Part shown: positions 16,238-24,577 of the stretch, one piece after another
How the letters are laid out: every line of letters starts with the position of its first letter
How positions within the stretch are numbered: position 1 is the stretch's first letter
DNA from: Theionarchaea archaeon
Lineage (GTDB): Archaea; Methanobacteriota_B; Thermococci; Methanofastidiosales; SZ-28-30
Assembly (NCBI GenBank): GCA_018992685.1
Contig: JACVGT010000005.1
Span: forward strand, 1-42,720
Length of the DNA: 42,720 nt
Direction of reading: 5' to 3'
Notes under the pieces: model-generated
What the model was told of the DNA's origin: nothing
The model's database searches: none
Seen by the model: only the letters and a program-made list of their open reading frames with translations
Translations under genes and position numbers: made by a program

Positions 16238-17875
16238 TCATAACAGAATACTTCCTCCGAAAGGAGATAGTGTTGTTATGACCAACCCGAGCCATGCTGC
16301 CTGGAGAACTGCATTGGGAACTGCTGACCCAGTCAATTTCTCCATGAACACACTAAAGGACGTCAGGACCAGGAAAATCGGTACCATGAGAATCAGTACC
16401 ATGGCAAAGAAGTAGTTACCCAGTATCACACAGATGGTCATGATCACCGTGAAAAACCAGGAATAGATCAAGAGGAAATTCGAAAGTGCAGTGAAAGCGA
16501 GCTTGAAATGACGATTTTCAATTTTCACACGGCTGAGAACAGGAAGGGAACACTTCTGGATGAACAGCGAGTAGAACAGGAATACCCAGAACAAAATGAC
16601 AGTGTACAATCCCGCGTATGGGATTCTGGGATGAGAAGGAACCATTCCGAGAAACTGTGAACCAATCAGGAGACAGTATCCTACAAGAAACAGAAAGGTC
16701 ACTGCTCCAGAGAATATCCAGATGTTGAGCCCTCGGGACAGATTCTCCCTGATCGTATCGAGAAGAGAACGGTGTTGCCTTCTGTAGAGGACCCAGGAAT
16801 AGAAGAGTAAATTCACTCCCAACCCTCCTGTCAGCATGGTGAGCATTGCAGTAAAAGGAAGAGGAGTCAAGATCAGAGGTGCAAACAGAACAATGGTAGG
16901 AAAAAGGAATAGGGTAATAATGTAGTAGAACGCAATGAACCGGGGAAGCGACATGGGAAGAGACACAGCAGGAACAGGCTTCAGGTACAAACAGTGGGCG
17001 AGAATGTAACAGAATGATACCAGGAGCCCCAAAAACCCTGTGATTCCCAGAACCAGGTACAGGACTCTCTGGTGGAACAGGGAGGTGGGTTCATACGGAT
17101 CTCCAAATGCCTGGGAAATCCAGGACGTGGCAGTGAAAACGAAATCTGAATTCCAGGGAGTAGTCAGGTGATCTGCCATTTCCACAACGTCCAGACTTCG
17201 GGCTGTCCCATCACGCAGGTTACCATACACGTTCCCGAATTCAATATCCTCAGGAGGGATTCCTGTCAAAGCCGACATGGGCAGTCTTGCCTCTTCAGGT
17301 GAAAAGGCTTCATCATGCCTGGCAATTAGAATCAGTACATTTTTCGGAGTTTCAAGACTGCACAGAGTCTCATCAGGAGCAGTTCCAACTCCTACCCATG
17401 CTCTGACTGCAGGGGTTTCTACCGCATACTGGAAGGTAGGAAATCCGCCCATTGAGTATCCCAGGAGAGCGATTTTACTCATGTCTGCAGATGATCTGAC
17501 GGAAACATCACTGAGAACAGCTTCAAGGTCCCGGATGAGTCCTTCTCTGGTGAGTTCCCCTGTGCTCTGCCCGTGGCCCCTCCAATCCACGTTAGCCACA
17601 ATGTATCCCTGGGATGCCAGTTCTAAAGCAAAATTGGTCATCATCTCTTTATTAACCATGATGCCGTGCCCAATGAAGACCACAGGATACAGTCCTGAAC
17701 TGTCAGGCTTAGTTGGCCTCGGCTGATACAGTTGGTAGCAGATTGTGACACCATCTGATGTCTGGGTGGAGAAGGTGGAACATGAAGCCGGGGGAGTATG
17801 TAATCCAATAACACCTACGGTAAAGAACACGGTAGCTACAATTGCAATCGCCGCTCTCCTGGATTTCTGATCCAT
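16238..17875 (-). CDS. membrane-bound alpha/beta hydrolase
   Basis: Product of 545 residues. The N-terminus has one hydrophobic segment (IAIVATVFFTVGVIGLH), then an alpha/beta-hydrolase domain (about residues 35-260) with IGHGIMVNKEMM, DWRGHGQSTG and the nucleophile elbow GYSMGG, and a likely acid/His region ending in DHLTTPWNSDF. The C-terminal half contains about seven to eight transmembrane helices of unknown type. The hydrolase part probably faces outside. The start at 17875 (MDQKSRRAA) is chosen because a purine-rich GGGGGA precedes it and the extension to 17983 overlaps the upstream gene. It lies 46 nt behind the lipoprotein-like gene at 17922, probably one operon. Substrate unknown. 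Confidence 0.8.
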   Translation of the reverse strand: MDQKSRRAAIAIVATVFFTVGVIGLHTPPASCSTFSTQTSDGVTICYQLYQPRPTKPDSSGLYPVVFIGHGIMVNKEMMTNFALELASQGYIVANVDWRGHGQSTGELTREGLIRDLEAVLSDVSVRSSADMSKIALLGYSMGGFPTFQYAVETPAVRAWVGVGTAPDETLCSLETPKNVLILIARHDEAFSPEEARLPMSALTGIPPEDIEFGNVYGNLRDGTARSLDVVEMADHLTTPWNSDFVFTATSWISQAFGDPYEPTSLFHQRVLYLVLGITGFLGLLVSFCYILAHCLYLKPVPAVSLPMSLPRFIAFYYIITLFLFPTIVLFAPLILTPLPFTAMLTMLTGGLGVNLLFYSWVLYRRQHRSLLDTIRENLSRGLNIWIFSGAVTFLFLVGYCLLIGSQFLGMVPSHPRIPYAGLYTVILFWVFLFYSLFIQKCSLPVLSRVKIENRHFKLAFTALSNFLLIYSWFFTVIMTICVILGNYFFAMVLILMVPIFLVLTSFSVFMEKLTGSAVPNAVLQAAWLGLVITTLSPFGGSILL

Positions 17876-17921
17876 TCTAAGTCCCCCGCAACAAAGCAAA
17901 AAGAGAAAGTGGAAAGTAAGT

Positions 17922-18380
17922 CTAGCCAGGGTAAAGATGGATCTGATAGAAGAATTTATCCTGTTCCGAATATGCATTTCCATCTTCTATTCGCACGGTG
18001 AAGTCAACTTCCCACGTCTCTTCCTGTCCGCTCCATTGTTTGACAATAACGGTAAAGATAACAGATTCCCTTTCGCCGGGCTTCAAATCTCTTATCTCAA
18101 AGTAATCTTCCTCCATTACGATGTCACCGGGAAGCAAGAAGTCTTTCAGAATGACCTTTTCAAGTGCAGAATCGCCACTGTTGGTCAGGAACAGAGTGTA
18201 CTGAATAGTAACATCATTTGTTGCGGCATCTTGTGAAGTAATTTCCAGTGCTGCTTCAACTTGCAAAGTGTCGGCAGGCATGGGTGGAATACCTGGCAGA
18301 GGTGAACCACCATCCTGGCCCACGCAGGCGCACATTGAGACCAGGATTGCAGCAAGTAATAACATCCTCCTTTCTTTCAT
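17922..18380 (-). CDS. lipoprotein-like protein with one CARDB/DUF11-like domain
   Basis: Short exported protein (152 residues). The N-terminus MKERRMLLLAAILVSMCACV is a signal sequence with cysteines at a lipobox-like position, followed by a proline-rich linker and one beta-sandwich with TLFLTNSGDSALEKVILKDF and LKPGERESVIFTVIV, typical of CARDB or DUF11-like repeats. TTATAAA at 18404-18410 (minus strand) lies about 27 nt upstream of the ATG at 18380, which supports that start and a leaderless mRNA, rather than 18437. It precedes the alpha/beta hydrolase and may be its surface partner; that is inference. Confidence 0.7.
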   Translation of the reverse strand: MKERRMLLLAAILVSMCACVGQDGGSPLPGIPPMPADTLQVEAALEITSQDAATNDVTIQYTLFLTNSGDSALEKVILKDFLLPGDIVMEEDYFEIRDLKPGERESVIFTVIVKQWSGQEETWEVDFTVRIEDGNAYSEQDKFFYQIHLYPG

Positions 18381-18628
18381 GGAGGTTGTTAGATCCACCG
18401 GTCTTATAAAGGTATCCATTGGAAAATGGCAAAGCATTCATAATAATATACTTCTTCTGAGCTTTGAAAGTCTATCCCTGCCACGCATGTACTCAACCTG
18501 GAAAATATATCCGGCAGTGAAGGGTATTTTCTCCTCCATAGGCACCCAATTTTACCCAAGGATAGTAACCCTAACCAGTGAGTATCTGACGACGTGCTCA
18601 GAAAAGCTTTCTATGGAAGGATTGCTTT

Positions 18629-19798
18629 CTAGTCTGCGACTTCAAATATCGCCTGTAACATTGAAGCTGAGATCGGATTGCGGAGAGGCAGCCCTATCAA
18701 TGTCTTGGAGAGATTCCTGGAGACTGGAATATCTGAAGCATGGCGCGGTGCATAGAATGATTTCGAAACAGGAAATCCAAACCTGGGAAGTGCAGGCTCA
18801 ATACCGAGACGTCTCATGCGGGCACATATTCTGTTGCGCGAGTCCTCGTCTTCTGTCTTCACAAAAAACCACGTGTACACAGCATGTATTTCCTTCTTTT
18901 CTGAAGGAACAGAAACCGCATCCAGCCTGCTGAGAATGTCCATGTATGTGAGAGCAATTTTCCTACGGACTTCAAAAAGGCGTCCTCTAATCTGTTGTAT
19001 CCCCAGGGCATACGAAAGAAGAGAAAGATCTCGAGTATCTTCAATCTCTATTCTGTAATCCATGTATTGGTGTTGTACCAAGTCTTCCTTGAGTGCACTT
19101 CCTATCAATCCATATAGCAGGGGATTCGCCAGCACAACTGCTCCCAGAGTTCTCACGAGACAAGGTGCAGAAGATCTTCCACCTCTACAGGAACTCTTTA
19201 ACCTCATCATGTCATGTGACGAGTGAACTACTATCCCGCCCCCTTTCCCCATAGAAATACTCTTTCCGTATCCGAAACTGAACATCCCGATGTCCCCGAA
19301 TGTGCCCACAGGGGTCCCCCGATATCTGGCACCAAATGCAGAAGCTGCATCTTCAACAAGGAACAAGTCATGGTCTTCACACAGGTCCTTCAGCCAGCCA
19401 ATTTCTGAAGGATATCCAAAAACATGGTCTGTCAGGATGGCTCGAGTCTCTGAAGTAATGCGCTTGGCCACACTTTCTGGATCCAGCGTATACGTTCTGC
19501 TCTCCACATCTGCAGGCACCGGGCGTATTCCACATTCTGCCAGCACCATGGGGATGATATTTGTGGTGAATGCGGGAATGATCACTTCACTCCCCTTATC
19601 TATAGCTAAGATCTTGAGGCCAAGGTATAACGCTCGCCTCCCTGTAGCCACTGTCATGTATGAATCAGTATTCAAGAATTCTTTTACCTCAGTCTCGAAG
19701 AGATCCCTAACATGCCCTCGTTCTTTTCCCACCAAAGAAAGAGCATGAATGAGCTCCAGAGCAGTGTGGGGGGGTGCATGAGCTGGCAACAACCTCAT
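18629..19798 (-). CDS. DegT/DnrJ/EryC1/StrS family aminotransferase
   Basis: PLP-dependent sugar aminotransferase family, 389 residues. Visible are VATGRRALYLGLKIL near the N-terminus, PAFTTNIIPMVL, LVEDAASAFGARYRG with the PLP-contacting Asp, and K179 in FSFGYGKSISMGKGGGI as the likely Schiff-base lysine. Such enzymes make amino sugars for glycans from nucleotide keto-sugars, which fits the rml genes and the flippase upstream. A TATA box (TATATAAG, 19831-19838, minus strand) and a GAGGTG Shine-Dalgarno precede the ATG. The acceptor sugar is not known. Confidence 0.88.
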   Translation of the reverse strand: MRLLPAHAPPHTALELIHALSLVGKERGHVRDLFETEVKEFLNTDSYMTVATGRRALYLGLKILAIDKGSEVIIPAFTTNIIPMVLAECGIRPVPADVESRTYTLDPESVAKRITSETRAILTDHVFGYPSEIGWLKDLCEDHDLFLVEDAASAFGARYRGTPVGTFGDIGMFSFGYGKSISMGKGGGIVVHSSHDMMRLKSSCRGGRSSAPCLVRTLGAVVLANPLLYGLIGSALKEDLVQHQYMDYRIEIEDTRDLSLLSYALGIQQIRGRLFEVRRKIALTYMDILSRLDAVSVPSEKKEIHAVYTWFFVKTEDEDSRNRICARMRRLGIEPALPRFGFPVSKSFYAPRHASDIPVSRNLSKTLIGLPLRNPISASMLQAIFEVAD

Positions 19799-19931
19799 GA
19801 CAGCACCTCAGACCACGTTGTCGGGCATCCTATATAAGAGTTGCCATGTGGGCTCTGGGGGGAACTGTACTGATTCCTTTGGTAGTTCTCTCCAACGTGA
19901 ATCTTTTGCTCTGAACTTCCAGCTGTTCATG

Positions 19932-20684
19932 TCAGAGCATTTCCAGATATGGTATCATCAGCGCAGCATCCTGGCTGAGGTAGGTGACTATCGTGCGAAC
20001 TGTTCTGATCCCGCGAAGAGGAGTAACCTGCATTTTTCCTCTCAAAACCAATGAATGCACGGAGACTTTCCTGAGGAGCAGTGAAAGCAAATCACCACAG
20101 GCGATTTTAACATACAGGGGAGCAGGTCCTGTGTCCACAATCCCCTCGGGGAGCCTCACTCTCACGTTTTTCTGGTTCACCTGAAAGAGAACGGTACCGG
20201 TGACTGGAGCAGCCTTGGTGGAACAAGCCTTCTTGACAAAAAGAGAAAGCACCTCATCCACATTATACACCAGAATAAGGGTGGCAATAGCTCTGGACTC
20301 CAAGAACCCATGACCAGCCAGGTACTGTGAGAATTCACTGTGAGGAGGCGCTATCGTGTCCAGGAAGGCCGCGCCCTTCTCTTGTGCTATCTCCTCTGCT
20401 TTGGCCATGAGCACATCATATGAGTCTCTGGTTTGAGCCGCAATCTCGTAGATAGAAAGAGTTGGGACGGACGCCATGGATTTCACCCCTAAAATAATGT
20501 ATCCGGAAAGATGTCCTTCCTCCTCTATTACCAGCACATGTTCTTGTTCCACATTGAGTTTTTTCATGAAGTGAAAATAGGTATCTGGAGTCCTCACACA
20601 GGACAGAGAATGTCCCTCAAATGCTGCGTGAAACAAAGATGGAAATTCTCGTATATCTTCTGGGCGGGCTTGTCTGACGATCAT
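19932..20684 (-). CDS. GNAT acyltransferase with C-terminal SCP2-like domain (copy 2)
   Basis: Product of 250 residues. The first 140 residues are a GNAT fold (MIVRQARPEDIREFPSLF at the start, then LVIEEEGHLSGYIILG, VPTLSIYEIAAQTRDSYDVL and AGHGFLESRAIA at the usual C-terminal motif). The rest resembles an SCP2/sterol-carrier-like domain (VLFQVNQKNVRVRLPEG, IACGDLLSLLLRK). The layout is like Eis-type acetyltransferases but with one GNAT. It begins one base after the stop of a paralogue at 20686, so the two are co-transcribed and may form a heterodimer. Acceptor unknown. Confidence 0.72.
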   Translation of the reverse strand: MIVRQARPEDIREFPSLFHAAFEGHSLSCVRTPDTYFHFMKKLNVEQEHVLVIEEEGHLSGYIILGVKSMASVPTLSIYEIAAQTRDSYDVLMAKAEEIAQEKGAAFLDTIAPPHSEFSQYLAGHGFLESRAIATLILVYNVDEVLSLFVKKACSTKAAPVTGTVLFQVNQKNVRVRLPEGIVDTGPAPLYVKIACGDLLSLLLRKVSVHSLVLRGKMQVTPLRGIRTVRTIVTYLSQDAALMIPYLEML

Positions 20685-20685
20685 G

Positions 20686-21432
20686 TTACCACAGGAACCG
20701 TACCAGGTGCAGGATACGTATTACAGAGGAGATCCGTACGCGAAATGTAACCTGCCTCTTGAGAAGGGAATGGATCACATTCGTATGTGCATTGCTGGTG
20801 AGTGATGCCACGACGGCACCCAGGTTCCCTGCAACCTCAATATCTGAATCAGTGGTATCCTCTCCAAGAGAGAATTCTCCATTGGCTATCGTGATGGAGA
20901 AGGGTTCTTCAGATTCAGGACGTACTCTGATGACTAAGGAGATAGAATCAGGAACACCTGTCCTGTTCAGTTTTTCTACCGCAATAGCGATCATCTTTCT
21001 AACGTTCAGAATTTTCACATAGTTCCTCTGGTAAAAAAGGGGATGAAATCCCATCTTTCTGAGAAGTGAATAGGTAAACTCATTGGTTGATGCAAAGGTG
21101 ATCACAGGGTATTCAAGACGTTCTGCCAGCTCCTGAATATAGCACATCATTGCAGAATATCTTGCTGATAGATTCTCTTCCGGGTATATAGCTCCCCCGC
21201 CACCTGCAATGGTGGGGAGAGCTCCCCCGAGAATCTGCTTTGATTGTGTCTCAAAGAATATTGTTCCAGTCACCATTTCTTTCTCTTCCAGAACCACCGT
21301 GTAGTCACACGGATTCAGTCCAGAATCACCCAGTTTCCAGCCCACGTGAGTCATTGAAGAAAACCTATGTCCTTTTTGTAGAATGTGTCGGACTTCTCCC
21401 ATGTCTTCAGGTGTCGACACTCGGCACTTCAT
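20686..21432 (-). CDS. GNAT acyltransferase with C-terminal SCP2-like domain (copy 1)
   Basis: Product of 248 residues, paralogous to the gene that follows it. The N-terminus MKCRVSTPEDMGEVRHILQK is GNAT-like; the acyl-CoA motif region reads AIYPEENLSARYSAMMCYIQ and the domain ends with LLRKMGFHPLFYQR. The C-terminal part (VPDSISLVIRVRPE, TTDSDIEVAGNLGAVVASL) is a good SCP2-like signature. GAGGTGATT at 10 nt before the ATG is a strong Shine-Dalgarno, and a TATA-like CTTTAAATG lies just upstream. First gene of the two-gene unit. Confidence 0.75.
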   Translation of the reverse strand: MKCRVSTPEDMGEVRHILQKGHRFSSMTHVGWKLGDSGLNPCDYTVVLEEKEMVTGTIFFETQSKQILGGALPTIAGGGGAIYPEENLSARYSAMMCYIQELAERLEYPVITFASTNEFTYSLLRKMGFHPLFYQRNYVKILNVRKMIAIAVEKLNRTGVPDSISLVIRVRPESEEPFSITIANGEFSLGEDTTDSDIEVAGNLGAVVASLTSNAHTNVIHSLLKRQVTFRVRISSVIRILHLVRFLW

Positions 21433-21594
21433 CGTGGAATCACCTCTTTCATTTAAAGAATCTTATCTGAGACTACTACATAACAGTTTAAAACTGTATC
21501 TATTGGTAGAGCAGCAAGTAGGCACCACAAATCAAGATACCCAGAAAGAGTGTCAGAGAAATGGCCATCCTTACCGTAACCAAAAAGCATTTAA

Positions 21595-21624
21595 GGGTAG
21601 CACAAATTCACAATTCGTGATACT
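21595..21624 (+). promoter_or_regulatory. inverted-repeat operator of the FmdE-ABC operon
   Basis: GTAGCAC (21597-21603), 13 bases, GTGATAC (21617-21623): an inverted repeat whose arms match at 6 of 7 positions. It sits between the TATA-like GCATTTAAG (about 21588-21595) and the ATG at 21625, over the expected transcription start. Nearly the same sequence occurs at 24537-24566 before the binding-protein gene. Likely a metalloregulator site; the regulator is not identified. Confidence 0.75.
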
Positions 21625-22035
21625 ATGACGATGTCCACAGAGTCGTACCTGGACCAGGCAAAAGCCTTTCACGGGCACCTCGGCCCATACCTGGTACTGG
21701 GATTGAAAATGGGTCTTCTGGCCACCACACTCCTGGAAAAGTCCCATTTTGAGCTTCAGGCTGAAATCCATACCGGAAGAGTACCTCCCCGTTCGTGTAT
21801 CGTGGACGGTATCCAGCTTGCTACAGGCTGCACGATGGGAAAAGGGAATATCACCCTGGCTGAAGATGCAGAGGTGTATGGTGTCTTTTCCACAGATACA
21901 GCACATGTGAGACTGGATATGAAGGAAGAGGTTTTAACCAGTATTCATGATGTCCCCAGAGAAGAACTGGAACTCTTTGCCAGGACTTTATTTACCAGGA
22001 ACGATGAGGAGCTATTCGATGTTTCCCATGGTTGA
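21625..22035 (+). CDS. FmdE-domain protein
   Basis: Protein of 136 residues resembling the FmdE/FwdE N-terminal domain: AKAFHGHLGPYLVLGLKMG at the start and RSCIVDGIQLATGCTMGKGN in the middle, with His and Cys residues that bind metal in this family. It lacks the C-terminal zinc ribbon of longer FwdE proteins. It is the first gene of an overlapping operon with a metal-type ABC ATPase and permease, which points to a role in metal handling (delivery or sensing) rather than in formylmethanofuran dehydrogenase. A second ATG at 21631 is an alternative start. Its promoter carries the operator shared with the binding-protein gene. Confidence 0.82.
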   Translation: MTMSTESYLDQAKAFHGHLGPYLVLGLKMGLLATTLLEKSHFELQAEIHTGRVPPRSCIVDGIQLATGCTMGKGNITLAEDAEVYGVFSTDTAHVRLDMKEEVLTSIHDVPREELELFARTLFTRNDEELFDVSHG

Positions 22036-22711
22036 ACTGAAGGACGTGTCCACAGTATATGAGGGAGAGAAATTCCCTTCCATAAGAAATATTACCCTTA
22101 CAATACAGCAAGGCGAATTTGTCACGATTGTGGGTCCCAATGGCGCGGGAAAGACCACTCTCTTGGAGACAGTCAACGGGCTGCTCCCTTCTGATGGAAG
22201 TATTGCTGTGAATAACAAGAACCTGAAAACTGACGGTACATTGATTAGAAAAGGAATCGGCTATGTGCCCCAGGAGTTCGCCTGCGACTCGCTGACCCCT
22301 TTCATTGTGGAAGATGTCGTAATGATGGGTCGTTATGGAAAAATGGGATTACTGAGGTCTCCAACAAAGGAGGACTGGACTATTGTACAGGGGGTCATGT
22401 CTTTCCTTTCTGTTGACACGCTCAAACACACTCCCGTGGGGAAGCTCTCCGGAGGCCAACTCCAGAAGGTCATGATTGCCAGAGCTCTGGCCGTAGAACC
22501 TGAAGTTCTCCTTCTGGATGAACCCTTTAGCAACCTGGATATGAAATCTCGCTCTGAACTCACTGAAAAGCTCACTGCACTCAACAAGAAAGGACTGACC
22601 ATTCTCATGGTTATTCATGATAGGGCTTCCATTCCTTCTGCCTGTAAGCGGATTATCACCCTGGAGCAGGGGGAAATCGTCTCTGACAAGAAGTTCAAGG
22701 TGATACAGTGA
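22019..22711 (+). CDS. metal ABC transporter ATP-binding protein (ZnuC-like)
   Basis: ATPase of 230 residues: Walker A GPNGAGKTTLLE, Q-loop YVPQEFACDS, signature LSGGQLQKVMIARAL, Walker B VLLLDEPFSNLD and switch His in VIHDRASIP. The sequence belongs to the Mn/Zn/Fe uptake type (MntB/ZnuC). The start at 22019 is favoured because GAGGAG (22006-22011) stands seven bases before it; 22028 (overlapping the fmdE stop as ATGGTTGA) is the alternative, and the frame also extends to 21947. It overlaps the FmdE gene by 17 bases and the permease by four, so translation is coupled. Confidence 0.93.
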   Translation: MFPMVELKDVSTVYEGEKFPSIRNITLTIQQGEFVTIVGPNGAGKTTLLETVNGLLPSDGSIAVNNKNLKTDGTLIRKGIGYVPQEFACDSLTPFIVEDVVMMGRYGKMGLLRSPTKEDWTIVQGVMSFLSVDTLKHTPVGKLSGGQLQKVMIARALAVEPEVLLLDEPFSNLDMKSRSELTEKLTALNKKGLTILMVIHDRASIPSACKRIITLEQGEIVSDKKFKVIQ

Positions 22712-23508
22712 GTGACCTCTTAGTACTGGCAATTCTGGGAGCTGTCCTGACAGGAATTTCATGTTCGTTGGTGGGATCCTTTGTGGTGCGTATGAATCTG
22801 TCGTCATTAGGGTTTGCCATGTCTCATGCAGCATTTGCGGGAGCAGCCCTGGGTCTGGTGCTGTCGCTTGATCCTCTCGGGTTGGCCATCGTGTTCTCCA
22901 TCGGGGTGGCTGTCCTCTTGGGCCCACTGGCAGAAAAGGCAAACCTGCCGACCAACGTCATTCTGGGTGTCATCTTCTCCTTGATGATCTCTCTGGGGTT
23001 GATATTCATTAACCTGATCCCCCAGACTGCCATGAGTTCTGTCGCTCTCTCCATTCTGTGGGGAAGTATCCTGGGAATGACAGTAACCAGCGTTCTGAGG
23101 CTTCTCGTACTGTCTGTGGCAATAGTCCTGGTGTACTGGCTGTTTTTCAAAGAATTCCAGGCCATCATGTTTTCCAGGAAGCTGGCAGAAGCATCAGGAA
23201 TTAATACCAGACCATTTTACTACCTTATCTTATTCCTGACAGGAATTACCGTGGCCTTCTCATTAAAGCTGGTGGGAGGACTTCTGGTCTTTGCCCTGAT
23301 GGTTAACCCTGCCTCATCTGCCTATCAGTTTTTCTACGACATGAAAAAAATAACCATTGTTTCTCCGCTCATTGGGATTCTATGCTGTGTCTCAGGGATA
23401 ACGATCTCTTTTCTAGTTGATCTACCAGTTGGTTCCTCTATTGCAGTGGTTTCTTCAGCGATTTTTGCCGTCGCCGTAATTCTCTCACCCAAGAGGAAGC
23501 GAGGGTAG
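22708..23508 (+). CDS. metal ABC transporter permease (ZnuB/MntC-like)
   Basis: ABC-3 family permease of 266 residues with about eight transmembrane helices. Family features: GISCSLVGSFVVRMNLSSLG, FAMSHAAFAGAALGL, GVIFSLMISLGLIFIN and ARKLAEASGI-like FSRKLAEASGINTRPFYY (EAA-like coupling loop). It starts with GTG overlapping the ATPase stop (GTGA), with AAGGTGAT as Shine-Dalgarno. With the ATPase, and the binding protein at 24578, it makes a complete metal importer split by an oppositely oriented oxidoreductase gene. The metal is unknown. Confidence 0.93.
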   Translation: MSDLLVLAILGAVLTGISCSLVGSFVVRMNLSSLGFAMSHAAFAGAALGLVLSLDPLGLAIVFSIGVAVLLGPLAEKANLPTNVILGVIFSLMISLGLIFINLIPQTAMSSVALSILWGSILGMTVTSVLRLLVLSVAIVLVYWLFFKEFQAIMFSRKLAEASGINTRPFYYLILFLTGITVAFSLKLVGGLLVFALMVNPASSAYQFFYDMKKITIVSPLIGILCCVSGITISFLVDLPVGSSIAVVSSAIFAVAVILSPKRKRG

Positions 23509-23537
23509 CAAGTTCACTCCACGGTTGTCATTCCGGG

Positions 23538-24353
23538 TTATCCAGGTGGTCCAGCACTGATTCTATCCAGCATCTCTTCCTTGCTTCCCCGCAGCCCAAA
23601 AATCCCTTCGAACCACCAAGTGGCGCCTGCCTTCTCATATTGTTGTAGAAGCTCAGTATCTTTCTCCCCGGGTCGTGAGACACCATCTATAGCCACATCA
23701 AATGACGTAGTATTCGTCCGATACGTATCAATGTACATGATTTCTTCTGCAAGCTTCTGGGGTGATCGTATGATTTCACATTTCTCATTGATAGTTCCTA
23801 TAATCCAGCCATCCCAGTGAGCAGCTCTGCGCAGAGCAGCGTTGCTTTCACCTCCAACCCAGATGGGGATCTGGGGTTGTATTGGTGTTGGCACGGCAGT
23901 GACATCTCTGAGGGTGTAGTAGGTGCCCTCATGTGTAACAGGAGTCCCGGACCACAAGTTAATGAGGAGTTCTAGCCCTTCGTCAAGCATGGCACCCCGG
24001 ACCCGTGGGTCACCTGGTCCACCAATTTGAGCAAACTCGTGATCGATTCCCAGCCCTGCGCCGAAAACAACTCTCCCTCTGCTGAGAATGTCCAGCGAAG
24101 TCAGCAACCGGGCCAGGACGGTAACATGATACCGGGGGAGGGGGGAGACTCCAGTTATGATCTTGAGCTCTTCAGTGGAAGCTGCTACAGCGGAAAGAAT
24201 CACCCAAGGATCTCCTACACCGTAGGGAAACAGAATATGATCCCACACCCAGATTCCTTCCCATCCAGCTTCCTCTGCAGTGTGTGCAAACTCAATCATG
24301 ACCTTGGGATCGCCAAACTGCCCGAAAGGGACGACCTCAATTCCGTATTGCAT
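23538..24353 (-). CDS. LLM-class F420-dependent oxidoreductase
   Basis: Luciferase-like TIM-barrel protein of 271 residues: MQYGIEVVPFGQFGDPKVM, then WEGIWVWDHILFPYG, VSPLPRYHVTVLARLLTSLD, LSRGRVVFGAGLG and IPIWVGGESNAALRRAAHWDGW. This is the usual pattern for F420-dependent reductases or dehydrogenases, though FMN use cannot be excluded. The substrate is unknown. A TATA-like element about 25 nt upstream of the ATG at 24353 suggests a leaderless mRNA. It lies between the two halves of the metal transporter and may be a chance insertion. Confidence 0.88.
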   Translation of the reverse strand: MQYGIEVVPFGQFGDPKVMIEFAHTAEEAGWEGIWVWDHILFPYGVGDPWVILSAVAASTEELKIITGVSPLPRYHVTVLARLLTSLDILSRGRVVFGAGLGIDHEFAQIGGPGDPRVRGAMLDEGLELLINLWSGTPVTHEGTYYTLRDVTAVPTPIQPQIPIWVGGESNAALRRAAHWDGWIIGTINEKCEIIRSPQKLAEEIMYIDTYRTNTTSFDVAIDGVSRPGEKDTELLQQYEKAGATWWFEGIFGLRGSKEEMLDRISAGPPG

Positions 24354-24517
24354 GGTCTATACTAGCAGCAGCCCTTATCAACCTTTTTCAGGGGTCCTTT
24401 GTTCACGTACTACGGTGCCAGGTTCATGGTCCTCTCTGCTCCTTCACTGGTTACAGACACGGAGCCCGGCCTGTTCGCAAAAAGCCAGGTGACCTGTTTC
24501 GAAGTAGTCCTAACCCA

Positions 24518-24577
24518 TAACTATATAAACGCTGAAGGGTAGCACAAATCAACGAATCGTGTTACCAAGGTGGAACT
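24518..24577 (+). promoter_or_regulatory. promoter and inverted-repeat operator of the binding-protein gene
   Basis: TATA box CTATATAAAC at 24521-24530. GTAGCAC (24539-24545), 13 bases, GTGTTAC (24559-24565) forms an inverted repeat centred on the expected transcription start (about 24551). It shares AGGGTAGCACAAAT and most of the right arm with 21594-21624. AAGGTGG (24568-24574) is the Shine-Dalgarno for the ATG at 24578. Confidence 0.8.
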
